Shown here piece by piece: positions 43,737 to 52,449 of a stretch of DNA of 64,000 bases. Position 1 is the stretch's first letter, and every line of letters starts with the position of its first letter. Origin of the DNA: Aminobacter aganoensis (lineage in GTDB: Bacteria > Pseudomonadota > Alphaproteobacteria > Rhizobiales > Rhizobiaceae); assembly GCF_014206975.1 (NCBI RefSeq), contig NZ_JACHOU010000003.1, positions 1 through 64,000 on the forward strand, written 5' to 3'. Made by a program: the position numbers and the translations under genes. Below the pieces are notes generated by a model. It ran no database searches and was not told the DNA's origin. It saw nothing but the letters and a program-made list of their open reading frames with translations.

Positions 43737-44822
43737 TCAAGTGCGTTTTGCAATTCGCAGGAACTGATCGTCGAAGGCGGTGTCGCGGGTGCTGCCGTCC
43801 GCGAATGCCAGCCGCAGCGTTCCCGCGCCGGGAGTGATCGAAACCGGCGGCTGCCCGCCTTCCAGCGGCAGGGCGCCGACGACCTGGCGGAAGGCAACAT
43901 GGCCGCCGAGCGCAAAGGCGGTCTCCACGCCCTCGCGCCGCAGCCAGTTGTCACCGAGCGAGGCGGCATGACCGATCGCCGTGCGGCCGTCCTCGATGCC
44001 GAGGGCACCGGCCCGGCCGTTCCACGGCGCGTAGTAGCGGCCGCCATTGCTGATCCACAGCATGGTAACGGGCAGCTCGTCCGGGTTCTTCAGCACCAGC
44101 ACGACGTCACCCTCGGCCTTGCGCGCCACCGCCGTCCAGCCCATGCCGCCGTGGTCGGCTTCGACAAGCGTGACGAAATCCTCGTGCCGGCGGCTGGCGC
44201 TGTAGTCGGCGAGGTCGACCTCGCCGCCCGAAGCGTCGGGAAAGCGCGCCAGATCGGTGCTGCGGGCGGGGTAGGCGAGCAGATGGCTGCCGCGCGCCGG
44301 GTCGGGTTCGGTCGCATCCGGCGGAGTCGTCGCCAGCCGCTTCGGCGAAAACGCCAGCCGCCCGCCTGCCTGCATCTCCGTCATCGGGTGATGTGCGACG
44401 GAGATCGCGCCGGAACCGCCGGTGAAGCTGTGTTCCTGGTAAAGGAAGGGATGGCCGTCGCGCAGGATGAGCGTCTTGTCGACCGTCGCGCCCATCACCT
44501 TGTGCTGCAGCCGGAAGCCGGCGCGGCGGCCGCCCGGAATGGCTTCATCGAAGACGAGGTCCCATGCGCTGTTGGCCGGCCAGCCATGGAGCGGTGCTGC
44601 CTCGACGTCGCTGCGCGAAAACGGCGCGCAGAGAAAATCGCCAGACAGCCTGGCGACACCCGCCGGCAGCCCTTCCGGCAGGTCCGGCCTGTCGATCCAC
44701 GGCGCGCGATGCAGCGGCCTGATGCTGCGCCCGCCGGCGTCGATGGCCAGATCGGCGAGGTGGCCGACCGAGAGGTCCAGTGCGACGGAAATGCCCCCGG
44801 CCTGCAATCGATGCACGTTCAT
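43737..44822 (-). CDS. Galactose-mutarotase-like fold protein, function unknown
   Basis: A 361-residue soluble protein. Features such as GDFLCAPFSRSDV, APLHGWPANSAWDL, HKVMGATVDKTLILRDGHPFLYQEHSF and SVAHHPMTEM match the pattern of aldose-1-epimerase-like proteins: a beta-rich fold with His pairs near the sugar pocket. The exact family is not recognised. ATG 44822 (MNVHRLQAGG) is the first start that yields a folded-looking N-terminus, but no clear ribosome-binding site precedes it. It diverges from the penicillin-binding protein gene. Confidence 0.6.
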   Translation of the reverse strand: MNVHRLQAGGISVALDLSVGHLADLAIDAGGRSIRPLHRAPWIDRPDLPEGLPAGVARLSGDFLCAPFSRSDVEAAPLHGWPANSAWDLVFDEAIPGGRRAGFRLQHKVMGATVDKTLILRDGHPFLYQEHSFTGGSGAISVAHHPMTEMQAGGRLAFSPKRLATTPPDATEPDPARGSHLLAYPARSTDLARFPDASGGEVDLADYSASRRHEDFVTLVEADHGGMGWTAVARKAEGDVVLVLKNPDELPVTMLWISNGGRYYAPWNGRAGALGIEDGRTAIGHAASLGDNWLRREGVETAFALGGHVAFRQVVGALPLEGGQPPVSITPGAGTLRLAFADGSTRDTAFDDQFLRIAKRT

Positions 44823-44920
44823 CTGCCAAATCACCCGCTGTTGCTGCACCAGACAAGCCGCTTTTTCACGGCTGGCGCAAGCTTGCAGGTGTAACCAATA
44901 GTCAACACCGTCCGCGCAAC

Positions 44921-46087
44921 ATGAGCCTGGCGCGTCGAGCCAAATGGACGGCTTGGCGTACATTCTGTAGTTTCCGGCTGTTGTTGCCGGCCGGCATCTC
45001 ACTCAGCCAGAGTTTTTGGCGACCACCGACAGGTTTTTCGTTGCTAGCCCAAGTTTTCCTGCTTCCGCGCTTCCCCGGGTCGTTCCAGCTGCCAGTGCCC
45101 CGGCTTCTCCGCCAGGTCGCAGCGCTGTTTGCCATGGCCGTGCTGCTCGCCGGCTGCGCCACATCGGAGGCGCTTGATGTCGCACCGCCGGCCGCGCCGG
45201 AAAAATATGCCGCCATCGTCGTCGACGCCTCCAACGGGCGCACGCTGTTCCAGGCCTATTCGACGGCGCCGCGCTATCCCGCCTCGCTGACCAAGATGAT
45301 GACGCTGTACCTGACCTTCGAGGCGATGCAGCAGGGTCGGGTCGCCAAGACGACGCTGATCCCGGTGTCGGCCAACGCGGCGGCGCAGCCGCCGTCCAAG
45401 CTCGGCTTCAAGCGTGGCGAGCAGATCGAGCTGGAAGCGGCGATCCGCGCGCTCGCCACCAAGTCGGCCAATGACGTGGCGGTGGCCGTCGGCGAATATC
45501 TCGGCGGTTCGGAGGAGGGATTTGCCCGCCAGATGACGTCGAAGGCGCGCCAGCTCGGCATGACCTCGACGGTGTTCCGCAATGCGTCGGGCCTGCCCGA
45601 TGCCGCCCAGCGCACCACCGCGCGCGACATGGCCGTGCTCGGCATGGCGCTGCGCAAGCATTTCCCGCAGCATTATTACTATTTCTCGGCCACCGATTTC
45701 AATTTCCGCGGCAAGCGGGTGCGCGGCCATAACGACCTGCTCGGCCGGGTCAATGGCGTCGACGGCATCAAGACCGGCTACATCAGGGCGTCGGGCTTCA
45801 ACATCGTCACTTCGGTCAATGCCGGCGGCCGCAAGCTGGTGATCGTGGTGATGGGCGGCGACAGCGCGCGCAAGCGCAACGCCCATGTCGAGGAACTGAT
45901 CGTGCGCTACATGCCGCAGGCTTCGGGTGGCAGCGTGGCGTCGTCGCTGTTCCAGCCGGCGCCCGCGGCCCAGCCGGTGCAGATGCCGACCGAGACGGCG
46001 GTTGCGATGCCCGCCGCGACGGCGATGCCGGCGCCTCCGGGCCTGCCGGCGGCCCCGGAACCGGTGCCGGCGGCCGGAATCTACTGA
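44921..46087 (+). CDS. D-alanyl-D-alanine carboxypeptidase (PBP5/6 family, S11)
   Basis: A serine penicillin-binding enzyme that trims the last D-Ala of peptidoglycan stem peptides. The active-site triad of motifs is complete: YPASLTKMM (Ser-x-x-Lys), KSANDV (Ser-x-Asn) and IKTGYI (Lys-Thr-Gly). A lipobox-like VLLAGCATS precedes the mature domain. The start is uncertain. ATG 44921 gives 388 residues with a long odd leader; GTG 45095 would give a compact 21-residue lipoprotein signal (330 residues). Neither has a clear ribosome-binding site. The C-terminus is Pro/Ala-rich. It diverges from the mutarotase-like gene. Confidence 0.88.
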   Translation: MSLARRAKWTAWRTFCSFRLLLPAGISLSQSFWRPPTGFSLLAQVFLLPRFPGSFQLPVPRLLRQVAALFAMAVLLAGCATSEALDVAPPAAPEKYAAIVVDASNGRTLFQAYSTAPRYPASLTKMMTLYLTFEAMQQGRVAKTTLIPVSANAAAQPPSKLGFKRGEQIELEAAIRALATKSANDVAVAVGEYLGGSEEGFARQMTSKARQLGMTSTVFRNASGLPDAAQRTTARDMAVLGMALRKHFPQHYYYFSATDFNFRGKRVRGHNDLLGRVNGVDGIKTGYIRASGFNIVTSVNAGGRKLVIVVMGGDSARKRNAHVEELIVRYMPQASGGSVASSLFQPAPAAQPVQMPTETAVAMPAATAMPAPPGLPAAPEPVPAAGIY

Positions 46088-46095
46088 CGCGCGTC

Positions 46096-46118
46096 CCCCG
46101 GCGCTCGATCCGCCGGGG
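46096..46118. terminator. Hairpin between converging carboxypeptidase and cupin genes
   Basis: CCCCGGCG and CGCCGGGG arms (8 bp) around a 7-nt CTCGATC loop. It lies 9 nt after the carboxypeptidase stop and 15 nt before the cupin stop, so it could end both transcripts, though no T-run follows. Confidence 0.45.
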
Positions 46119-46133
46119 CTAGCATGGGTTGGC

Positions 46134-46535
46134 TCAGGCCGGCGCCTTGTATTGCGCGGCGCTGACATGCTCGAGCCAGTCGACGGCGCGGCCATCCTGC
46201 GCTTCCTGGATCGCGATGTGGGTCATCGCCGTGGTTGCCGTGGCGCCGTGCCAGTGCTTTTCGCCGGGCGCGAACCAGACGACGTCGCCGTTGTGGATTT
46301 CCTGCACCTCGCCGCCCCAGACCTGGACCCAGCCGCAGCCTGACGTCACGACCAGGGTCTGGCCGAGCGGATGGGTGTGCCACGCTGTCCGGGCACCGGG
46401 CTCGAAGGTGACGCTGACGGCGCGGACCATGGCCGGCGCCGGCGCCTCGATGAGCGGGTCCTGGCGCACGGCGCCGGTGAAGTAGTCGGGCGAGGGGGTT
46501 GCCGACGGCCGCGATCCGCAGCGTTTGATGTCCAT
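46134..46535 (-). CDS. Cupin domain-containing protein
   Basis: A 133-residue single-domain cupin. Motif 1 is [20 protein letters not shown] (two His ligands) and motif 2 is [15 protein letters not shown], which together bind a metal ion in the barrel. The layout with a C-terminal [20 protein letters not shown] resembles the small cupins related to (R)-mandelonitrile lyase or gamma-carboxymuconolactone decarboxylase accessory proteins. No reaction is assigned. Stands alone between the carboxypeptidase and YigZ genes. Confidence 0.88.
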   Translation of the reverse strand: MDIKRCGSRPSATPSPDYFTGAVRQDPLIEAPAPAMVRAVSVTFEPGARTAWHTHPLGQTLVVTSGCGWVQVWGGEVQEIHNGDVVWFAPGEKHWHGATATTAMTHIAIQEAQDGRAVDWLEHVSAAQYKAPA

Positions 46536-46682
46536 TTCGCAATCTCCTTTCAGGCAGATGGTGGCGCAAGCGACGGCCGGCGGCGCGGGCTGGGGGTGTC
46601 TTGCCCGAGCTTATGGCCGTTTCCCGGCCAGCGCCATCCGTGCCGCGCCCAGGCTGGCATGCTGCAAGGCCCGCACCGGGAA

Positions 46683-47270
46683 TCAGTCGGGCAATGCCAC
46701 GGTTGCCCGCCCGCTGCTCAGGTTGACGACCATCCCGGCGATGGCCGCCGCATCGGCTTCGGGCAGGGCAAGGGTCAGCACAGCGCCGGTGGCGGTGAAG
46801 GTTTCGACGACGGTGCGGACGCCAGGCAGGGCGGCTAACCTCGCCTGGACGATCGCCAGGTCGGCGAAGTCGAGGGTCACCACGGCGTCGACGGTGGTGA
46901 CGAGCGGCACCTTGGCGGCCGCGCGCAGGCAGGCCGAAGCGGTGCCGCCATAGGCGCGGACCAGCCCGCCGGTGCCGAGCAGCACGCCGCCGAACCAGCG
47001 CGTGACCACGACCGCGACATTGTCGAGCGCCTGGCCGTCGAGCGCCTGGAGGATCGGCTTTCCCGCCGTGCCGCTGGGTTCGCCGTCGTCGCTGAAGCGG
47101 TACGCCTGGCCTGTGCGCCAGGCCCAGCAATTGTGGTTGGCCGACGCATCCGAATGGGCGGCGATGAACGCCTTGGCCGCAGCCTCGTCGGCCACCGGAC
47201 CGGCGACCGCCAGGAAGCGGCTTTTCTTGACGTCCTGGGCGAAATTTTCGATGTGCGCGAGGGTGAACAT
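46683..47270 (-). CDS. YigZ/IMPACT family protein (UPF0029)
   Basis: A 195-residue protein with the UPF0029 domain: [22 protein letters not shown], then [30 protein letters not shown] and [22 protein letters not shown], all highly conserved. A smaller C-terminal DUF1949-like domain follows. Related proteins (YigZ, IMPACT) are thought to act in translation or regulatory interactions; the bacterial role is not settled. Stands alone upstream of tRNA-Arg. Confidence 0.93.
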   Translation of the reverse strand: MFTLAHIENFAQDVKKSRFLAVAGPVADEAAAKAFIAAHSDASANHNCWAWRTGQAYRFSDDGEPSGTAGKPILQALDGQALDNVAVVVTRWFGGVLLGTGGLVRAYGGTASACLRAAAKVPLVTTVDAVVTLDFADLAIVQARLAALPGVRTVVETFTATGAVLTLALPEADAAAIAGMVVNLSSGRATVALPD

Positions 47271-47533
47271 GGCTGGGGGCGGTTAGACAATGCATGGCGA
47301 TCCTCGTCAATCTGCTCCGGCGTGCGCCGGCACCCCGCTTCTGTCTCTGTCTCGGCCAGGGACGAGGCAAGGCGCGGCACGCGCGTGCGTTGCTCGCCAC
47401 AACTGCCGCCTCGGGTGCGCGACTGCCGTGCGTGTCGCGCAACTCCATTTCCCCCGTTGAAGCCTGCCGCCGCATCGGCTATGAACGCGCGTCGTCCGGT
47501 GCGCCGGGCGTGTTCGGTGGTTGCCACCGACGA

Positions 47534-47610
<77 letters not shown>

Positions 47611-48004
47611 ATTGGCGGAAGTTTTCCGTCCGTACGCTTTTTGAATTGAATGCATTCCACTGCGGGCAATCTGGACGCACTGGAACCCTGAAATGGCTTC
47701 AATTCGAAAAGCGAAAAGGCACATGACTCGGCGCGAGTCCGTCATGTCGCCTCCGGAACTCCCCGCAGGATCGCAACACAATACGATCGCCGTCGACTGT
47801 CTCGCGCCAGTCTGCATCGTGGCGAAAGTCGGGTTGCTGAGCCGTCCCGGCTGTCGGACGGCGACAAGGTCTCCAAGGATTTTGCCGCTCTGAAGAAATA
47901 GGGCCTTCCCGCCGGTCCGGGCCCGCCGGTACCCGACGACCCGGCGCCATGGACGGCGTTCCCGTCGGCGCCTAGGTTGGGGCGCCCATCCAGGAGAACA
48001 CCGA
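47611..48004. other. Gene-poor stretch between tRNA-Arg and the amidohydrolase gene
   Basis: I see no convincing gene in these 394 bases. A 5-bp hairpin (CGGAA/TTCCG) around 47615-47630 followed by CTTTTTGA may help end the tRNA transcript. The ribosome-binding site AGGAG of the next gene is at 47992-47996. Short open frames on both strands have no family features. Confidence 0.5.
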
Positions 48005-49690
48005 ATGACCAGCAGCGGCATCAAGACGGCGGCGGCGATCCTTGCCGGGGGCTTGGCGACGGTTCCGGCCCTGGCAAAGCCGATGGTCCTGACCAACGCC
48101 AGGGTTCACACGGTCAATCCGGCCGCGCCGTCGGCGCAGGCGATTGCCATCGACGATGACGGCGTCATCCTGGCCGTGGGCACGAAGGAGGCGGCGCTGG
48201 CCGCAGCGGGCAAGGACGCCGATGTGATCGACCTCGACGGCATGTCGGTGCTGCCCGGTTTCCAAGACGCGCACATGCACCTGATCGAAGCCGGCGTGAA
48301 CGAGATCCTGTGCGAGTTCGAACCCTTCGACACGCTCGACAACACCCTCGATGCGGTTCGCGACTGCGTGAAGTCCAGCAAGACCGAATGGGTGCTGGGG
48401 TCGGGCGTCAGCATGACGAACCTGCTCGACCAGAGCGACAACCCAAGAGCCTTGCTCGACGAGATCTCTCCGGACAGGCCGGTGCTGATCCTCGACGACA
48501 TCGGCCATGGCGCCTGGGCCAACTCGGCCGCGATGCAGGCCGCAGGCTATGACGCGATGGCCGCCGATCCGCCTGGAGGCATCATCCTGCGCGATGCCGG
48601 GACCGGCGAGCCCAACGGCGTCGTGCTGGAGAACGCGCAGCAGAAACTGCGCAACCTGGCCTTTCCCGACACGCCGGAGAACGTCGAATTCGCTTATGAA
48701 AGCCTGTTGCCGACGTTGCGGACCCTGGCCGAGAACGGCATCACCTCGGTCAGCGACGCCGGCGGGTTCTGGCCGCAGGGCCACCTCAAGGTCTGGCAGA
48801 AGGCGGTGGCCAACGACACGCTGACGGTGCGCGCGTCGAATGCGCTCTATGTCTATCCGGACCTGCCCTTCGACGAGCAGATGGCGGCGCTGAACAAGCT
48901 CTATTCCAACGACCCCGCCAGCCTGCTGCGCTTCAACCAGGCCAAGATCTATGTCGACGGCATTCTCGAGCAGCGCACCGGTGCCGTGCTGCAAACCTAT
49001 CTGAAGGGTGCCGGCATCGATCACGGCCATGACAGCGGCTTCCTCTATTTCGATGTCGACACGCTGGATCGCTATTCCCGGGAGCTGTCGAAGTCGGGCT
49101 TCCAACTGCACTACCATGTGACCGGAGATCGCGGCGCGCGCCTCGCCCTCGACGCCATCGAGCAGTCCGATCCCAAGCCCGGACCGCATCGGCTGACCCA
49201 CCTCTATCTGCTCGACAAGGCGGACTATCCCCGTTTCAAGCAACTCGGCGTGGTTGCCGATTTCCAGCTGGCGCCGAGTTCGATCGATCCGGAATACAAC
49301 AAGTTCATCCGCCAGTTCATCGGCGACCGCGCCGACCGCATGCTGCCGGCAGCGTCGCTGACGGCGACGGGCGCCGAGGTGGTGATGAGCAGCGATTTCG
49401 ACGCCGACGAACTGTCGCCGCTGGTCAAGATACAGGCGGCGCTCACGCGCAAGAGCGAAGGCGCGCCCGATGTCGCCACCGCCATCGAATGGATGACCAT
49501 CAACCCGGCGCGCCTGCTGCACCAGGACAGGACGACCGGTTCGCTCGAGGTCGGCAAATTCGCCGACCTCGTGGTGATCGACCGCGACATCACGGCCATT
49601 CCGGTCGCGCAGATCGGCAAGGCAAGGGTCGTGGCGACACTGCTGCAAGGCAAGCCGGTCTATGATCCCGACGAGATGTTCGAGGAATAG
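48005..49690 (+). CDS. Secreted YtcJ-like metal-dependent amidohydrolase
   Basis: A 561-residue exported hydrolase of the amidohydrolase superfamily, YtcJ-like branch. The signal peptide ends near VPALAKP. The metal site begins with PGFQDAHMHLIEAG (His-x-His), and later ligand segments are QLHYHVTGDRGARLALDAIE and HRLTHLYLL; MSSDFDADELSP carries the distal Asp. Such enzymes cleave C-N bonds in amides or N-acyl compounds; the substrate is not readable. AGGAG lies eight bases before the ATG. It stands alone between tRNA-Arg and the converging nhaA gene. Confidence 0.88.
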   Translation: MTSSGIKTAAAILAGGLATVPALAKPMVLTNARVHTVNPAAPSAQAIAIDDDGVILAVGTKEAALAAAGKDADVIDLDGMSVLPGFQDAHMHLIEAGVNEILCEFEPFDTLDNTLDAVRDCVKSSKTEWVLGSGVSMTNLLDQSDNPRALLDEISPDRPVLILDDIGHGAWANSAAMQAAGYDAMAADPPGGIILRDAGTGEPNGVVLENAQQKLRNLAFPDTPENVEFAYESLLPTLRTLAENGITSVSDAGGFWPQGHLKVWQKAVANDTLTVRASNALYVYPDLPFDEQMAALNKLYSNDPASLLRFNQAKIYVDGILEQRTGAVLQTYLKGAGIDHGHDSGFLYFDVDTLDRYSRELSKSGFQLHYHVTGDRGARLALDAIEQSDPKPGPHRLTHLYLLDKADYPRFKQLGVVADFQLAPSSIDPEYNKFIRQFIGDRADRMLPAASLTATGAEVVMSSDFDADELSPLVKIQAALTRKSEGAPDVATAIEWMTINPARLLHQDRTTGSLEVGKFADLVVIDRDITAIPVAQIGKARVVATLLQGKPVYDPDEMFEE

Positions 49691-49787
49691 GAGCCTGGCG
49701 CAGGAGCGGATGTGCTGCATCCGCCCCGGTTCGAACAAATCGTCGCCAAGCGCCCCGAAACTGCGTGAACAGAGCGGGGTGGTCAGG

Positions 49788-50963
49788 TCATCGGGCCGCG
49801 TCCGGAGCTGCGACGCGGAGCAGCAGGTAGCCGACCAGCCCCGCGGCGAGCGAGCCCAGCAGGATGCCGATCTTCGCCTGTGCCTGAAGGTCGACGTCGC
49901 CTTCGAAGGCCAGCAGCGTGATGAACAGGCTCATGGTGAAGCCGATGCCGCACAGGAAGGCCGTGCCCGCAAGTTGCAGCCAGCTTGCATGGACCGGAAG
50001 ATCCGCGACGCCAAGGCGTATCGCCAGCGTTGAAAGGCCGAACACGCCGACAAGCTTGCCGGCCAGAAGCCCGAGCCCGACGCCCATCGTCACGGGTGCG
50101 GCCAGGGCTTCCGCCGGCAGGCCGAGGAAAGGCACGCCGGCATTTGCCAGGCCGAAAATCGGCACGATCAGGAAGCCGACCGGCACATGCAGGCGGTGTT
50201 CGAGGTGGTGCAGCGGGCTCTTGCTCTCGTCGTCCGGGTGGCCGGGCGTGGGCCTGAGGGGAATGGTGAAGGCGAGGATCACGCCGGCCAGCGTGGCGTG
50301 GACGCCGGAGCGGAGCACGAACACCCACAGGACCAGCCCGAGCAGCAGATAGGGCGTCAGTCGTTTCACGCCGAACCGGTTCATCCCGAAAAGCACCGCG
50401 ATCACGGCGGCTGCGCCCGCGAGGTCCGGGAGCGACAGGCCTGCCGTGTAGAACAGCGCGATGATGACCACCGCGCCGAGGTCGTCGATGATCGCCAGCG
50501 CGGCGAGGAAGACGCGCAGCGAGGCCGGAACCCGGTCGCCGAGCAGCGACATGACGCCGAGTGCGAAGGCAATGTCTGTGGCCGCGGGGATAGCCCATCC
50601 GCGTGCACTCGGACCGGCGTTGAACGCCAGGTAGATCAAGGCAGGCACGACCATGCCGCCAAATGCGGCGATGCCCGGCAGCGCACGTCGTGACCAGGTG
50701 GACAACTGCCCGTCGAGAACCTCGCGCTTGATCTCCAGCCCGACCAGCAGGAAGAACACCGCCATCAGCCCGTCATTGATCCAGTGGGAGACGGACATCG
50801 GTCCGACATAGGTACGGAGCAGGCCATCATAGGCGGGCCAAAGCGGCGAGTTCGCGGCGACCAGCGCCAGCGCGGCAGCCCCCATCAGGATCAGTCCGGC
50901 AGAGGACTGATTGTCCAGGAACCGGCGCAGGGCGCTTGGCTGGCGATTTACGGGATTGGTCAT
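49788..50963 (-). CDS. nhaA: Na+/H+ antiporter NhaA
   Basis: A 391-residue inner-membrane antiporter with about twelve helices. Key features are [27 protein letters not shown] near helices 2-3, [18 protein letters not shown], and the double-aspartate helix [19 protein letters not shown], which binds the ions. C-terminal [18 protein letters not shown] is also typical. It exports Na+ or Li+ in exchange for protons. ATG 50963 (MTNPVNRQ) is chosen; a longer reading would add about 89 non-family residues. It diverges from the sigma-factor operon. Confidence 0.96.
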   Translation of the reverse strand: MTNPVNRQPSALRRFLDNQSSAGLILMGAAALALVAANSPLWPAYDGLLRTYVGPMSVSHWINDGLMAVFFLLVGLEIKREVLDGQLSTWSRRALPGIAAFGGMVVPALIYLAFNAGPSARGWAIPAATDIAFALGVMSLLGDRVPASLRVFLAALAIIDDLGAVVIIALFYTAGLSLPDLAGAAAVIAVLFGMNRFGVKRLTPYLLLGLVLWVFVLRSGVHATLAGVILAFTIPLRPTPGHPDDESKSPLHHLEHRLHVPVGFLIVPIFGLANAGVPFLGLPAEALAAPVTMGVGLGLLAGKLVGVFGLSTLAIRLGVADLPVHASWLQLAGTAFLCGIGFTMSLFITLLAFEGDVDLQAQAKIGILLGSLAAGLVGYLLLRVAAPDAAR

Positions 50964-51158
50964 GGGCGTCTCCGGACACAGGCTCTCGGCGCTGACGGCC
51001 CGACCAGCGCTGGAACCTGCCCGCACAAGGCGAACACCCAGCGTGGATATGGCATCTGGGGACGCCGATCGCAACCCGACCGGTGTTTGTCCTCGTCTCG
51101 CGCCCGCTGGCCATGCCGGCAAAGTTCGGCTAGCTTCGTTTCGTCCGAAACATTCCGG

Positions 51159-51185
51159 TGAACCTTTTTGCGGCCAACGACGACC
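51159..51185 (+). promoter_or_regulatory. Candidate ECF-type promoter upstream of the sigma-factor gene
   Basis: TGAACC (51159-51164), a 16-bp spacer, then CGACC (51181-51185), 33 bp before the chosen ATG. The GAAC -35 element with a CG-rich -10 is the general form of ECF-dependent promoters, which would fit autoregulation of the operon. Found by eye; weak evidence. Confidence 0.3.
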
Positions 51186-51217
51186 AAGCAGACAGGAGCC
51201 CGGCGGTTGCACCGGCC

Positions 51218-51790
51218 ATGAACATCGCATCAGACCCCATGTCCGATCGTGATCTCGTGAGCCGGGTCGCGAACGGCGACCGCGCCGCCTTGCGGCTCCT
51301 GTTCACGCGCCACCACGCACGGGTCTACCGTTTCGTGGCGCGCCAGACGGGGTCGGAAGCCATGGCGGATGACGTTGCCAATGAAGTGTTCCTGGAGTTG
51401 TGGCGCAAGGCGCCGCAGTTCGAAGGCCGTTCGGAAGTCTCGACCTGGCTGCTCGGCATCGCCCGCTTCAAGGCGCTGTCGTCGCTGCGCAAGCGCAAGG
51501 AGGACTGGCTCGACGACGACGATGCAGCCGCCGTGCCCGACGGCTCGGACACCCCGGAAGTGGTGACGATGAAGCTGGACAAGGGCGCAGCCCTGCGCCG
51601 CTTCGTCGATGCGCTGGCCGAGGAGCATCGCACCGTCATCGACCTCGCTTATTATCACGGCAAGTCGGTGACCGAGATCGGCGAGGTGCTGGACATTCCG
51701 GTGGCGACGGTGAAGACGCGGATGTTCTATGCCCGCAAGAAGCTTGGCGAAGCCTTGAAGGCCGCCGGATACGACAGGGGCTGGCCATGA
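51218..51790 (+). CDS. ECF-type RNA polymerase sigma factor
   Basis: A 190-residue sigma-70 family factor. Region 2 has [86 protein letters not shown]; region 4 has [42 protein letters not shown]. The start is uncertain: GTG 51158, ATG 51218 and ATG 51239 are all in frame, and none has well-spaced Shine-Dalgarno. ATG 51218 is chosen because it lies after the promoter-like site. Its stop overlaps the anti-sigma start (ATGA). It diverges from nhaA. Confidence 0.9.
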   Translation: MNIASDPMSDRDLVSRVANGDRAALRLLFTRHHARVYRFVARQTGSEAMADDVANEVFLELWRKAPQFEGRSEVSTWLLGIARFKALSSLRKRKEDWLDDDDAAAVPDGSDTPEVVTMKLDKGAALRRFVDALAEEHRTVIDLAYYHGKSVTEIGEVLDIPVATVKTRMFYARKKLGEALKAAGYDRGWP

Positions 51791-52449
51791 GCGCTGCCGA
51801 GAAGATGTCCCGCCGCGACGAGATCGAAACGCTGCTGCCGTTCTACCTGAACGGTACGCTGGAAGGCGCCGAACTGGCGACTGTCGAGGACTGGCTCGCC
51901 AGCGATCCGGCCGCACCCGCCGCCCTCGAGGCCGCCGAGGCAGAGTTCTCCGGCACAATGGCGTCCAACGAGGTGATCCGCCCGCCGGCCGATGCGCTGA
52001 GCCGCTTCTCCAGGATGCTCGATGCCGAAGCCGGGCCGGTGCGCGAGCCGCAGGCGCAGTCGTTGCTGTCGCGTGTCTGGGAAAGGTTCATGGGCCTGCC
52101 TGTTGGCGTCGCCTGGGGTGCGGCTGCGGCCTTGCTGGCGCTGGTCATGGTGCAGTCGGTGCTCGAACCCGGCGGCCGCGGCAACGATGTTCAGGTCGCC
52201 GGCACCGGCGAGGAGCAGTCGAAGCTGCCCTTCGCGCTGGTCACGTTCAAGCCGGATGCCAGGATGGCCGACATTGCCGCGCTGCTCGGCGACAACGGGG
52301 CGGCGATCATCGACGGCCCGACGGCAAGCGGCGTCTTCCGCGTCGCCATTCCCGCCGAGACCGTCGCCGACTACGACCGCATCGTCGGCCTGATCGCGGC
52401 GGCACCCTTCGCCGATACGGTAACGGCGGGAAGGAAGCCAGCGGGATGA
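51787..52449 (+). CDS. Membrane-anchored anti-sigma factor with protease-prodomain-like periplasmic domain
   Basis: A 220-residue protein. Residues about 1-60 form a sigma-binding region (DEIETLLPFYLNGTLEGAELATVEDWL) lacking the zinc-binding His/Cys set. One membrane helix spans about 106-124 (GVAWGAAAALLALVMVQSV). The periplasmic part has a folded-looking segment at 148-212 (FALVTFKP, then GVFRVAIP) whose strand-helix-strand pattern resembles subtilase prodomains and the segment before the catalytic domain of the next gene product. It overlaps both neighbours by ATGA, so it should hold the sigma factor until a periplasmic signal is received. Confidence 0.78.
   Translation: MSAAEKMSRRDEIETLLPFYLNGTLEGAELATVEDWLASDPAAPAALEAAEAEFSGTMASNEVIRPPADALSRFSRMLDAEAGPVREPQAQSLLSRVWERFMGLPVGVAWGAAAALLALVMVQSVLEPGGRGNDVQVAGTGEEQSKLPFALVTFKPDARMADIAALLGDNGAAIIDGPTASGVFRVAIPAETVADYDRIVGLIAAAPFADTVTAGRKPAG

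Noticed and set aside
47693-47893. A 66-codon plus-strand frame in the gap after tRNA-Arg
   Set aside because: No ribosome-binding site, no family pattern and mixed composition; treated as non-coding.
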